Below are positions 34,281 through 43,702 of a stretch of 64,000 nucleotides of DNA, in pieces. The stretch spans positions 992,001-1,056,000 of the forward strand of contig NZ_OZ060452.1 of NCBI RefSeq assembly GCF_964059235.1, in the 5' to 3' direction. The stretch is from Candidatus Tisiphia endosymbiont of Nedyus quadrimaculatus (GTDB lineage: Bacteria; Pseudomonadota; Alphaproteobacteria; Rickettsiales; Rickettsiaceae). A program made the position numbers and the translations under genes. The notes beneath the pieces were generated by a model that did no database searches, was not told the DNA's origin, and was given only the letters and a program-made list of their open reading frames with translations. How positions within the stretch are numbered: position 1 is the first letter of the stretch; every line of letters starts with the position of its first letter.

Positions 34281-35036
34281 ATGTTAAGTATAATTTCACC
34301 AGCTAAGACTCAGGATTTCATCTCGGAAATACCGGATTTACCATGTACGCAGCCGCATTTCCTTACTAAAATGCAGTATCTCTTACAGATATGTAAAAGC
34401 CTATCACAAAATCAGATCAAGCAGATAATGAATGTAAGTAGCAAACTGGCTGAGCTTAATTATCATAGATTTCAAGATTTCGATAACCATCCTCAAAAGC
34501 AAGCGATATTTGCCTATGATGGGGATGTTTATGATAATATTGATAGACGAAGTTTCTCTAAAGAGCAATGGGATTTCTTGCAAGGACACACGTTAATTAT
34601 ATCAGGTTTATATGGACCACTAAGAGTTTTAGATAAAATAAAACCCTATAGGCTAGAAATGTCAACAAAATTGCCAAATTTAGAAAAATTATCCAGTTTT
34701 TGGCAAGTTGATATTACCAATTATCTAAATCAAATATTAGCAACTCATCAAAATAAATATCTAATCAACCTAGCCTCTAATGAATATTCCTCTGCCATAA
34801 ATCAAAATGATCTTAAATATCCAATAATTAATATATATTTTAAAGAAATAAGAAATAATAAATTACAAATAATAGCTATAAACGCCAAGAAAGCTAGGGG
34901 CAGCATGCTTAACTTTATTGCAGAAAATCTTATAGATGTACCTGAAAAATTAAAACAATTCTCTAAACAAAACTATTACTATAGTGAAACTGAGTCTTCC
35001 GATAAAGATTGGGTATTTATTAAAAATGAGTTGTAA
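34281..35036 (+). CDS. yaaA: Peroxide stress protein YaaA family
   Basis: A 251-aa member of the YaaA/DUF328 family, which in E. coli lowers intracellular iron and limits hydroxyl-radical damage under peroxide stress. Family blocks are ISPAKTQDF at the N-terminus, FAYDGDVYDNI, LYGPLRVLDKIKPYRLEM and KKARGSMLNFIAEN. Full length. It is a cytoplasmic protein without membrane segments. No neighbour appears to be co-transcribed. Confidence 0.92.
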   Translation: MLSIISPAKTQDFISEIPDLPCTQPHFLTKMQYLLQICKSLSQNQIKQIMNVSSKLAELNYHRFQDFDNHPQKQAIFAYDGDVYDNIDRRSFSKEQWDFLQGHTLIISGLYGPLRVLDKIKPYRLEMSTKLPNLEKLSSFWQVDITNYLNQILATHQNKYLINLASNEYSSAINQNDLKYPIINIYFKEIRNNKLQIIAINAKKARGSMLNFIAENLIDVPEKLKQFSKQNYYYSETESSDKDWVFIKNEL

Positions 35037-35158
35037 TATTACAACTACATTTAAATTTAAAGATAATAACTTGCAATTATATTATGTTAATTCTATTTAA
35101 ATTCTTTGCTATTTTGATTATTATTTAATTAATAGTTTGTAAAATATTAGGGTTAACT

Positions 35159-36118
35159 ATGAAATTTAATCGTAACAAAGCAATCATTGGTTTCCTTAAA
35201 GCCAATGAAGGTCAGAAATTTACTTCTAGAGAAATAGCTGCATGGCTAGTAAAAACTTATCCTGAGGAAGTCAAGAGAAAAGCGGAGAACAGTAAATGCA
35301 AATCAATGCTCAATGTAACTGATCCAGCAAAAATAGCTCAAATTATAAAAGGATTCTTTAGTGCAGAAATGAAAAGAGAGTGGTATGATGACTACATACA
35401 GAAACAGGAACCTAATATTAAAAGAATAGAAGAACGTCCGCGTAGCTATTATTATACTAAAGAAACTGATCAGGCAGAGATAGAAGATGCTGGGAAAGAA
35501 CCAAACATAAAAGAAAAAGAGATATATTTAAAACTTTCAGAATTTCTTTGGAATAAGCTTGGTATTTATAACATGATTATTAATGAAAAATGTTCTTCAA
35601 GTCGTAAGGGTACTAATGGTAATAAATGGTTATATCCTGATCTAGTGGGAATGGAGTATCTTACTAAAGATTGGGAACAATCGATCAAAAATTGTGTTCA
35701 ACAATCTGCTGATAAGAAAGCTAAACTTTGGTCTTTTGAGGTGAAAGTAAAAATTAATCACTCCAATGTACGAAAATCTTTTTTTCAAGCATTATCAAAT
35801 TCGTCATGGGCTCACTATGGATATTTAGTAGCTTTCTCTCTAGTAGAAAGCAAGGATAGTAACACTTCTCGTGAACTGGAAATTCTTTCTGCTAGGCACG
35901 GTATAGGATTTATTTTATTAAACATAAACAAATCCGAAAAAGGTCGAATACTAATTCCTGCTAAAGAAAGATTAGAGATTGATTGGAATATGGCTAATAG
36001 GCTAGTTAAAGAAAATTCGGATTTTAAACATTTTATAAAAGAAGTCACTTCTTTTTATAAAACCGGAGAAACTAAACACTCCGACTGGAAAATAGGCTCT
36101 GTCCAAAAAACTGTGTAA
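35159..36118 (+). CDS. HrgA-like protein: winged-helix domain plus PD-(D/E)XK nuclease-like domain, 3' end altered by IS256
   Basis: 319 aa. Residues 1-75 have a helix-turn-helix-like region (EGQKFTSREIAAWLVKTYPEEV). The C-terminal half has YPDLVGMEY and LWSFEVKVKI, fitting the Asp and Glu-x-Lys of a restriction-endonuclease fold. This combination matches the COG2958/HrgA group, associated with restriction loci in Helicobacter. The native end would be HSDWKI followed by TAA. IS256 copy 3 inserted exactly after the Ile codon, so the protein now ends GSVQKTV from the IS terminal repeat. The core is intact; DNA-cleaving activity is inferred. Confidence 0.75.
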   Translation: MKFNRNKAIIGFLKANEGQKFTSREIAAWLVKTYPEEVKRKAENSKCKSMLNVTDPAKIAQIIKGFFSAEMKREWYDDYIQKQEPNIKRIEERPRSYYYTKETDQAEIEDAGKEPNIKEKEIYLKLSEFLWNKLGIYNMIINEKCSSSRKGTNGNKWLYPDLVGMEYLTKDWEQSIKNCVQQSADKKAKLWSFEVKVKINHSNVRKSFFQALSNSSWAHYGYLVAFSLVESKDSNTSRELEILSARHGIGFILLNINKSEKGRILIPAKERLEIDWNMANRLVKENSDFKHFIKEVTSFYKTGETKHSDWKIGSVQKTV

Positions 36119-37431
36119 ATTCGAAAAAATAGGTCATTAAATTTTGTTAAGCCTATCCTCAAATTTAATCATCAAATGAGCCATAGCTTCATTCCAGTTT
36201 GGAATGGGCATAGTCCATTTTTTGGTCATATAGTCAATTGTCAAATATAAACTTTTAAAAACAGCATTATCATTAGGAAAAACCCGCTTATTATTTGTTA
36301 CTTTACGCAATTGACTATTGACAGATTCAACTGAATTAGTTGTATAAATTACCTTTCTAATTGACTCAGGATACCCTAGAAAAATCATTAGATTGTCCCA
36401 ATTATTATACCATGATTTGGCAATTTGTGGATATTGTTTATTCCATTTTTCTTCAAAAGATACTAAAGCTAAATGGGCTTGTTCTTCCGTTACTGCAGTA
36501 TATATCGGCTTTAAATCGCTAGACAGTTGCTTCCTATCTTTATACGACACATATTTTAAACTATTTCTAATCTGATGTACAATACACAATTGATGTTCTG
36601 TTTTTGGATAAACTGCTTCTATTGCCTCAGACATACCAGTAAGATTATCGCTACAGGCAATCAGTATATCTTTTAGCCCTCTATTTTTCATTTCGGTAAA
36701 ATTACCGAGCCAAAATTTTGCCCCTTCATTTTCACTGATCCATAATCCCAATATATCTTTTTTACCAGATAAATCAATTCCTAATGCAACATATACTGCC
36801 TTATTGATTATCCTTTTATCTTGCCTGACTTTTACTACTAAACAATCAAAAAATACTATCGGATATATCTCTTCTAATGGTCGACTCTGCCAAGCTTTAA
36901 CCTCATCCATTACATCATCAGTAATTTGGCTGATTAAGCCTTCACTTATTTCAACACTGTATAACTCCTGTAACTGAATCTTAATATCAGATATACTCAT
37001 GCCTTTAGCATATAATGATAGTACTTTATCGTCAAAACCATCAAAACGTTTCTGGCGTTTTGGTAGTATTGCGGGTTCAAAGGTATTATGCCTATCCCTT
37101 GGTACTTCTATTTCTACAGCTCCATGTTCGGAGATCAGTTTTTTGCTAGTTATACCATTACGAGCATTATCATTATCTGCACGACTGTATTTATCATAGC
37201 CTAGATGATTATTCATTTCTGACTGCAGTGCCTTCTCTATTAAACGTTTGGTCAATTCTTTTTATAAACCTCCTTCTTTCAGTATTGTACTTACATCTGT
37301 ATCATTATCTATTAATAAATCTACTGCTTGCTTTATTGATTCATTAGTTTTTTTATTCATGTAATTTCCTTTTTTGTTATACTTTTATATATAACCTATT
37401 TCGAAATTTACACAGTTTTTTGGACAGAGCC
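36095..37431 (-). mobile_element. IS256-family element (type 1), copy 3, with target duplication
   Basis: 1337 bp between two copies of the 8-bp GGAAAATA (36087-36094, 37432-37439). Inverted ends GGCTCTGTCC/GGACAGAGCC are intact. It is inserted at the last codon of the HrgA-like gene. Its transposase has a nonsense codon. Confidence 0.93.
36137..37360 (-). pseudogene. IS256-family transposase with nonsense codon 33
   Basis: The same 1224-nt frame as copy 1, but codon 33 (Leu TTA in copy 1) is TAA here (37262-37264). A product from the next start would be 372 aa and lack the N-terminus. Other differences from copy 1 are single residues (SRADN for SCADN, MIKFED for MVKFED). The clean target duplication shows that it transposed as a unit before, or with help after, the mutation. 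Confidence 0.88.
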
Positions 37432-37439
37432 GGAAAATA

Positions 37440-37645
37440 TAAATTAACCTCAGTTTGATGTAAGAATAATTATTATTCTCTGCACGCTCGATGTCGTCAT
37501 CCCTGCGAAGGCAGGTATCTAAAAATGTTTAAGCACTTAATCCTTGCTACTTCTTTAGACCCCTGCCTACGCAGGGGTGACATCACCCACAATAGAGATG
37601 ATACTGGGTCTAGCATTAACTTGTTACATCGAATTCAGGTTAAAT
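37440..37645. repeat. Composite intergenic repeat between IS256 and dut
   Basis: Ends AACCTCAGTTTGATGTAA and TTACATCGAATTCAGGTT are inverted. The interior has GTCATCCCTGCG...GGCAGG and ACCCCTGCC...GGGGTGACATC modules. Member of the family described at 42775, 44990, 53704 and 61950. Confidence 0.75.
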
Positions 37646-37693
37646 TATTAATTTTTGTATTAGAGTATAGCTAGGCAGTATCGTTAGCCTAAT

Positions 37694-38140
37694 TTAGAAT
37701 TTCCCAGTCGAACCAAATCCACCAAGACCTCTAGATGTTTCATCTAACGAATCAACCTCATCCCATAATATCTGCTCATATCTAGCGATAACCATCTGAG
37801 CAATTTTCATACCACGCTCAATTATAAAATCTTCTTGAGCATGATTAATTAAAATTACCTTTATCTCACCACGATAATCAGCATCAATTGTACCAGGTGA
37901 ATTCAGCACGGTAACGCCATGTTTTAGTGCTAAACCTGACCTTGGTCTGATTTGAGCTTCTAAATGACTAGGTAATGCTATACAAATTCCCGTGGGTACT
38001 AACTTTACTTCTTGTGGTTTTATAGTTATTGGTTCAATATTTGCTGCTACTAGATCCATACCAGCACTATGTTCAGTAGCATAACTGGGCAAAATATCTA
38101 CAGAATGTTCTAATTTTTTAATTTTAACTTTAATGTTCAT
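37694..38140 (-). CDS. dut: Deoxyuridine 5'-triphosphate nucleotidohydrolase
   Basis: A 148-aa trimeric dUTPase that hydrolyses dUTP to dUMP and pyrophosphate, keeping uracil out of DNA and feeding dTMP synthesis. The five motifs are visible: [42 protein letters not shown], and the C-terminal [12 protein letters not shown]. Full length. It is monocistronic and flanked by repeats. Confidence 0.97.
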   Translation of the reverse strand: MNIKVKIKKLEHSVDILPSYATEHSAGMDLVAANIEPITIKPQEVKLVPTGICIALPSHLEAQIRPRSGLALKHGVTVLNSPGTIDADYRGEIKVILINHAQEDFIIERGMKIAQMVIARYEQILWDEVDSLDETSRGLGGFGSTGKF

Positions 38141-38548
38141 ATAGTAAAATACATTGAATTAGGTGACAAAAAACATAGAAATAGCTTCGAATAATTTACT
38201 AGTTGCTTATATCACATAAACCCACCTAATTCAATGTGTTTCACTATAAAATAAAAACTTGATTATCGAGTATAACACTATTCATAAATAGTTGGGGTGA
38301 AAATTTTCCATTCCATGATTGTTATAGCTAACACGAAAAGGTTTAAGGCATAGTAATGGTGATAACCTCGATGTCATTCCCGCGTAGGCGGGAATCTAAA
38401 AAAATAAGCCTGAAAGACTATTAAGTAATATAGATCCCTGCCTTCGCAGGGATGACATCGGTAGTGATTAAATTTGCATCTATAGCAACTAATGATTGTG
38501 GCTTTTAAATTACCCTGCTAATTTTAAAGTCAGTGTGCCAAGAATCCA
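38141..38548. other. Intergenic region with palindromic repeats
   Basis: TAGTGAAACACATTGAATTAGG-like sequence around 38150-38245 is inverted (ACATTGAATTAGGTG near 38151, CACCTAATTCAATGTG near 38223), giving a long imperfect palindrome. A second repeat spans 38371-38520. No gene found. Confidence 0.55.
38371..38520. repeat. Intergenic palindromic repeat, copy 2
   Basis: Nearly identical to 8998-9150 over its length (AATAAGCCTGAAAGACTATT, ATAGCAACTAATGATTGTG, TTTTAAATTACCCTGC). The left module is GTCATTCCCGCG...CGGGAATC instead of GTCATCCCAGCG...TGGGATC, so paired arms have changed together. Confidence 0.8.
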
Positions 38549-39361
38549 TCAACGGTTAGTGATTATACAACCTTGCTGATTGTCAGATAGTTTCTTACAG
38601 ATCGCTTTAGCTTGGCTTATACTTTGGTAGTTACCTACTAATACTAAATAGAAAAAACTTCCTGTACTAGATTGTATCTTCTTAATATTTACTACCGTAT
38701 TATTAAGGATTTTTGCATATTTTTTTTTGATTCTTTCTCCTTCTTGATTAGCTTCTGATTCAGACTTTACCGAAGCTAATTGAATTTTATAACCACCTTG
38801 ATTTGACTTATTTAACTGTGTTTCATCAATTTTGCGATGTGATTCAGTAACTTTTATTACATTTAAACCAGCTTTATTATTAGATTGTTGAACTATTGGA
38901 ACAGATTTTTGTTCTATTAAATTCTCTTTTTGCACCAAGTCATTTTTTATTATATTAGGCAAAATTGTTTCCGTTCCTTCTTCATCTTTACTTAGTTTGT
39001 GTTTTTCATACTTAGCTTGATCAGTTTCTACTATACTAAATAAAATCGTGTCTATCGAGTCAAGTTCTTCATCACTTTCTGCTAGTTTTTGTTTAGCGAT
39101 ATTTAATGGCTTTTCCGGTTCAGGTTGTAATATTACAGGTTTGTTGGTCTTTTTTTGTTGTAAACTCTCATAAATTATATTATTCGCATTTGGTATTACT
39201 ATCCCACCACTATCTTGTGGTTTAATTTTTGTAGGTGATGGATCAGGGTAAATTGTTACTATTTGGCCACTATTTTGGCTGTAATTAGTATAAACTAAAT
39301 ATGTAATACCACTAATTATTGAGAGAATAATTAGTAAGAGTAAAGTGCGGTTAGTCATCAA
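38549..39361 (-). CDS. SPOR-domain cell-envelope protein
   Basis: A 270-aa protein with one N-terminal membrane anchor (residues 5-25), a long Lys/Glu-rich periplasmic linker, and a C-terminal SPOR domain (about 192-268: GGYKIQLASVKSESEANQEGERIKKKY, FFYLVLVGNYQSISQAKAICKKL). SPOR domains bind denuded peptidoglycan at division sites. It is the third gene of a dgt-argS-SPOR unit, 21 nt after argS; this grouping is common in Alphaproteobacteria. A role in cell division or wall remodelling is inferred. Confidence 0.85.
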   Translation of the reverse strand: MMTNRTLLLLIILSIISGITYLVYTNYSQNSGQIVTIYPDPSPTKIKPQDSGGIVIPNANNIIYESLQQKKTNKPVILQPEPEKPLNIAKQKLAESDEELDSIDTILFSIVETDQAKYEKHKLSKDEEGTETILPNIIKNDLVQKENLIEQKSVPIVQQSNNKAGLNVIKVTESHRKIDETQLNKSNQGGYKIQLASVKSESEANQEGERIKKKYAKILNNTVVNIKKIQSSTGSFFYLVLVGNYQSISQAKAICKKLSDNQQGCIITNR

Positions 39362-39382
39362 CTTATAAATTACAATACTTCA

Positions 39383-41116
39383 TTACATTTTATTCATAGG
39401 CGTTACCCCTATAACACCAAAACCAACTTTTATAATCTTTTGAATAGACTTTGCTAAAGCAAGCCGAGCAGTGGTTAACTCTATATTATCTTCAATTAGA
39501 AACCGATAATCATTATTTTCTTTGCCAAAATTCCATAAAGCATGGAATTTTGAAGCCAAATTAATCAGATAAAAAGTTACTCTGTGGGGTTCAAAATATT
39601 TCGCCGAAATCTCTAAAACTTTTGACCATGAAGCAAGAAGTTTAATTATTTCTATTTCCTCTTCGCTGGAAAGTAACGACAAGTCATACTCATTCTCTAG
39701 GAATTTACTATATGCTTTTGGCATAGATTCTTTAGCTTTTTCCAGTATAGACATTGTCCTAACATGAGCATATTGTACGTAAAATACAGGATTATCTTTT
39801 GATTGTTCTTTTACTTTTACTAGGTCGAAGTCAAGAGTAATATCATTTTTACGGGTTAGCATTATAAATCTTATTATATCTTTACCTACCTCATTTGTTA
39901 CATCTCGTACACTAGTAAAATTACCGCTACGTTTTGACATTTTTATAGCGATACCGTTTTCAACAAAATTTACTAACTGGCAAATCTTAACATCAACTTT
40001 AACTTTTTTTCCACCAAGAGCTTTAACTATTGCCTCAATTCTTTTTACGTAACCACAATGATCTGCACCTAGAATATAAACTAGATGATTAAAACCACGA
40101 TCTATTTTATCCTTAGCGTAAGCTAAATCAGAGGCAAAATATGACCAACTACCGTCAGATTTTTCTATTGGTCTATCTTGATTATCACCAAAAGCCGTAG
40201 ATTTAAACAATTTCTGAGTTCTTGAATCCCAAGATTCATCTATTTTTCCTTTAGGAGGGGGCAACTGCCCCTCATATATTAGTCCCATTTTAGTAAGCAT
40301 TTGTACAACTTCATCAATCTTACCACTATTATGCAGTGACTTTTCCGAGAAGAATACCTCGTGTTCAATATCTAGCTCCTTTAAATCCTGTTTAATTATA
40401 ACTAACATTTCTTCTACTGCAAAATTCTTAACAAGTTCATGACGTTGTCTATCAGTCATTGTTAATAATTTATCACCAAATTTTTCCACCAACTTTTGTC
40501 CAACATCTACCAAATATTCTCCAGGATAAAGGCCTTCTGGTATTACGATCTCTTCTTTTGTTAACGCTTGTTTATAGCGTAGAATAACTGAACTAGCTAA
40601 GTCATCCACTTGAGAGCCGGCATCATTAAGGTAATATTCTTTGGTCACAATATAGCCAGTACTATCTAGAACTTTGGCTAAAGCATCACCATAAACAGCA
40701 CCTCTAGCATGACCAATATGCATAGGACCAGTTGGATTTGCAGATACATATTCAATATTAACCTTTTGATTACTACCAAAATTAATCTTAAAAAAATCCT
40801 CCTTATCCAGCAATATGTCATTGATAGAGTTATGCCACATATCTGCTTTGATAGTAAAGTTAATAAATCCTGGACCAGCAACTTCTATAGACGCAATATA
40901 CGGAAGAGGCGTTAATATTTCCTTAAATCTAATAGCTAGTTCCTTGGGTTTAATATTTTGTTTTGCAGCAATAATCATAGCTATATTACTTGAAAGATCA
41001 CCATTGAGATTATCTTTAGGAATTTCTATAGCCGCCAATTGTAACACATCTTCATTATCGCATATTTGTCTAGCTGCACTAATGATATCTTCACGTAATT
41101 TATTAAATATATTCAT
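39383..41116 (-). CDS. argS: Arginyl-tRNA synthetase
   Basis: A 577-aa class I synthetase that charges tRNA-Arg. The N-terminal Add-1 domain runs to about residue 85. The HIGH motif is ANPTGPMHIGHARGA (about 130-144), the KMSKS motif appears as KMSKRSGNF, and the C-terminal helical anticodon-binding (DALR) domain includes YVQYAHVRTMSIL. Full length. It starts 3 nt after the dgt stop, so the two genes are co-transcribed. Confidence 0.97.
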   Translation of the reverse strand: MNIFNKLREDIISAARQICDNEDVLQLAAIEIPKDNLNGDLSSNIAMIIAAKQNIKPKELAIRFKEILTPLPYIASIEVAGPGFINFTIKADMWHNSINDILLDKEDFFKINFGSNQKVNIEYVSANPTGPMHIGHARGAVYGDALAKVLDSTGYIVTKEYYLNDAGSQVDDLASSVILRYKQALTKEEIVIPEGLYPGEYLVDVGQKLVEKFGDKLLTMTDRQRHELVKNFAVEEMLVIIKQDLKELDIEHEVFFSEKSLHNSGKIDEVVQMLTKMGLIYEGQLPPPKGKIDESWDSRTQKLFKSTAFGDNQDRPIEKSDGSWSYFASDLAYAKDKIDRGFNHLVYILGADHCGYVKRIEAIVKALGGKKVKVDVKICQLVNFVENGIAIKMSKRSGNFTSVRDVTNEVGKDIIRFIMLTRKNDITLDFDLVKVKEQSKDNPVFYVQYAHVRTMSILEKAKESMPKAYSKFLENEYDLSLLSSEEEIEIIKLLASWSKVLEISAKYFEPHRVTFYLINLASKFHALWNFGKENNDYRFLIEDNIELTTARLALAKSIQKIIKVGFGVIGVTPMNKM

Positions 41117-41119
41117 AAA

Positions 41120-42271
41120 TCAAATATTATTAAAATTGAAGGAATAAAGATCTTGATATTCTTGAATAGCAAAGCGGTCAGTCATGCCAGCTATATAATC
41201 TGCTACTATATCAGCTTTGGATTTTATATCCCCTGGTATAATTAATTCTTTCCAACTAAATGGTAATAAATCAATATCATCCATATATACCCTAAATAAC
41301 CCTTGTATAATGTTTTGACACTTTAAAGTCATAGAGGTCAGTTTATTATGTTTATATACTTTATTATACAAGAATTGTCTAATTGCTGTTATATGTTCTT
41401 TTGTCTCGTCAGTAAAATCAACAATCTGATAATCAAGATGTCGTATATCAGCTGTTGTAGTTATTTTCTGTTTTTGTAAGTTATCATTTGTTTGGAGCAA
41501 TAGATCGGTAATTAAATCACTCATCAATTTACGTACAATTTCATAAATAAGACGAGAAGTTGTTATATCCTTAAACTTGGACTTAATTTCAAAAGCATAT
41601 TGATCAATAAATTTAATTTCTGCTAGATGATTAAAATCAATAATCTTAGCACCAACACTATCTTCCAAATCATGAGAAATATAACTAATATCATCAGCTA
41701 ATGAAGCAATCTGAGCTTCAGCTGAGGAATAGTGAGCTAAGTCAAGATCATGCTGTAAATCATACTCTACTATATATTTAGGTATGTTATTTATTAAAGG
41801 ACCATTATGTTTAACAATTCCTTCTAGCACTTCCCATGTCAAATTTAATCCATTATAAGCCGCGTATCTTTTCTCTACTTTAGTAAGAATCTTTAATGAG
41901 TGAGCATTATGGGAAAATCCACCATAATCTTCCATACATTTATTTAGTGCTATCTCCCCTGCATGACCAAAAGGAGTATGCCCAAGATCATGAGCAAGGG
42001 CTACAGTTTCAGCTAAATCACTTGATAAATTAAGGGTGTTAGCAATAGAACGTGCAACCGTAGAAACTTCAATCGAATGAGTAAGGCGATTTCGATAATG
42101 ATCCCCTTCATGATTAATAAAAACCTGGGTTTTATATTGTAAACGTCTGAAAGCCTTTGAATGAATTATACGATCCCGATCTCGTTCAAATTCATTTCTA
42201 TAAGATGTAGGATATTCATTAAACAATCTCCCCCTACTCTTGGCTGGATCTACTGCATATGAAGCAAGCAT
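41120..42271 (-). CDS. dgt: Deoxyguanosinetriphosphate triphosphohydrolase-like protein
   Basis: A 383-aa HD-superfamily dNTPase that splits dNTPs into nucleoside and triphosphate. Metal-binding signatures are [18 protein letters not shown] and [19 protein letters not shown] (HD motif), then [17 protein letters not shown] and [16 protein letters not shown]. The N-terminal [40 protein letters not shown] is typical of the family. It heads the dgt-argS-SPOR operon and is divergent from erpA. Confidence 0.93.
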   Translation of the reverse strand: MLASYAVDPAKSRGRLFNEYPTSYRNEFERDRDRIIHSKAFRRLQYKTQVFINHEGDHYRNRLTHSIEVSTVARSIANTLNLSSDLAETVALAHDLGHTPFGHAGEIALNKCMEDYGGFSHNAHSLKILTKVEKRYAAYNGLNLTWEVLEGIVKHNGPLINNIPKYIVEYDLQHDLDLAHYSSAEAQIASLADDISYISHDLEDSVGAKIIDFNHLAEIKFIDQYAFEIKSKFKDITTSRLIYEIVRKLMSDLITDLLLQTNDNLQKQKITTTADIRHLDYQIVDFTDETKEHITAIRQFLYNKVYKHNKLTSMTLKCQNIIQGLFRVYMDDIDLLPFSWKELIIPGDIKSKADIVADYIAGMTDRFAIQEYQDLYSFNFNNI

Positions 42272-42395
42272 ATATTAACTCCTATTTAACAAAGCCAGTA
42301 TAGAATCACCTACCAAGCTTTTCAAGGTTTTTAAATGAAACTCTTGCAAAATTAGGTTTTTAGGATTATTTTAAAGGTCTTTATAATATAAGATC

Positions 42396-42728
42396 ATGTC
42401 AATAAAAGTTACTGATAATGCTTTTAAAAGAGTAGATGAGCTAATAAAATTAGAAAGTAATCCAAGTTTGGTTCTTAGAGTAGTTGTTGATGGTGGAGGC
42501 TGTTCTGGATTTGTTTATAATTACGCTCTCGTTCCAAGCAATGACATAACAAAAGATGACTATATTATAGAAAAAGATAATATTAAAGTAGTTATCGATG
42601 AAATATCTCAGCAGTTTATGGTTGATTGTATAATAGATTTTATCGAAGAATTAGGTAGTTCCTATTTTGAAATTAGAAATCCCAATGCAAAAACTAAGTG
42701 TGGGTGTGGTAATTCATTCTCTGTATAA
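42396..42728 (+). CDS. erpA: Iron-sulfur cluster insertion protein ErpA
   Basis: A 110-aa A-type Fe-S carrier. The three cluster cysteines are present: Cys in GGGCSGFVY and the pair in KCGCGNSF. It delivers 4Fe-4S clusters to apo-enzymes such as those of respiration and isoprenoid synthesis. The length and the ErpA-type start (IKVTDNAFKRVDELI) fit; IscA is the alternative. Divergent from dgt. Confidence 0.92.
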   Translation: MSIKVTDNAFKRVDELIKLESNPSLVLRVVVDGGGCSGFVYNYALVPSNDITKDDYIIEKDNIKVVIDEISQQFMVDCIIDFIEELGSSYFEIRNPNAKTKCGCGNSFSV

Positions 42729-42774
42729 TACTGTATATACTCTTCTGCTTTGTAGAACTAACTCTCTTAAGTAA

Positions 42775-42990
42775 CCCCAAGTATCGATGTAATAAATTAA
42801 TAGTAGGCTCAAGTAATCATCGCCATCAGGGGTGATGTCACCGCCATTATGTCATCCCAGCGAAAGCTGGGATCTCAAACTATATAACATACCTTCTATG
42901 CTATTTTTTTAGACCCTTGCCTACGCAGGGGTGACATCGGAAGGTGCAAGGACACCCTAGGCTATTAAACCGATGTTTTACATCGAATTG
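42775..42990. repeat. Composite intergenic repeat overlapping the aldolase 3' end
   Basis: Left part CGATGTAATAAATTAATAGT and GGCTCAAGTAATCATC, then GTCATCCCAGCG...GCTGGGATC and GACCCTTGCC...CAGGGGTGACATC modules. Right part CACCCTAGGCTATTAAACCG and CATCGAATTGAG. Its right end encodes the last residues of the aldolase. Confidence 0.8.
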
Positions 42991-43684
42991 AGTTCAGTAA
43001 GTTAAGCCAAGCAATCCAGTCACGTTTGCCTAAATCTTCTTCAAATGACAATAAATCTTGCACGGATTTTTTACAAATTTCTTGAGATGGCAAGATTAAC
43101 TCCTGATTTGTTGAACATGCTAAACATTGGGTCTTACATGCTTGCTCTAGATGATAAGTATAGAACATGGCTTCATGGATTGTTTTACCACAAGCTAACA
43201 TTCCATGATTACGTAGAAACATAACATAATTTTGTCCAAGATCATCAAGCATTTTATTACTTTGATTAGATTTAAGTAGAAGAGAGTTATAGTCATGATA
43301 AGATAGTTTTTCATAAAAATGCAACGCCCATTGACTTATGGGCATCAATCCAACTCGCATGGATGATACAGCAACAGTTGCTGGAGTATGTAGATGAAAG
43401 ACAGATAAAATGTCTGCTCTTTTTTTGTATATATTACCGTGAGTGACGTAGCCGGTTTCATTGTAACTATCTTCGCTACCCTCTAGAACTGTTCCATCGA
43501 AACCAACCCGCAGTAGATTATCACTAGTTACTTCTTCAAACCTTAAACCAAAAGGATAAATATAGTAAAAATCCGCCCCTTCAGGTCTTGCAGATAGATG
43601 TGTATAAGTATGGTCATCTAAGGCCAAAATCGCAAGAATTTGATATGCAGAAGCCAAGTTAAATTTGATCTCTTCTAAAGTCAT
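42965..43684 (-). CDS. Class II aldolase/adducin family protein, C-terminus from a repeat
   Basis: 239 aa with the class II aldolase fold. Metal-binding histidines are in [14 protein letters not shown], the loop [11 protein letters not shown] carries the third, and [21 protein letters not shown] is the N-terminal block. Members cleave or epimerise sugar phosphates (fuculose/ribulose type); the substrate here is unknown. The last nine residues, NSIRCKTSV, are encoded by the end of the composite repeat, so the native tail was replaced. It is 18 nt downstream of the MscS gene, likely the same transcript. Confidence 0.82.
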   Translation of the reverse strand: MTLEEIKFNLASAYQILAILALDDHTYTHLSARPEGADFYYIYPFGLRFEEVTSDNLLRVGFDGTVLEGSEDSYNETGYVTHGNIYKKRADILSVFHLHTPATVAVSSMRVGLMPISQWALHFYEKLSYHDYNSLLLKSNQSNKMLDDLGQNYVMFLRNHGMLACGKTIHEAMFYTYHLEQACKTQCLACSTNQELILPSQEICKKSVQDLLSFEEDLGKRDWIAWLNLLNSIRCKTSV

Positions 43685-43702
43685 TGTTATCTTAGTTTAA
43701 GT

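Noticed and set aside
36137-37255. Reading IS256 copy 3 as an intact 372-aa transposase
   Set aside because: Comparison with copy 1 shows a Leu-to-stop change at codon 33; the shorter frame is a product of that mutation.
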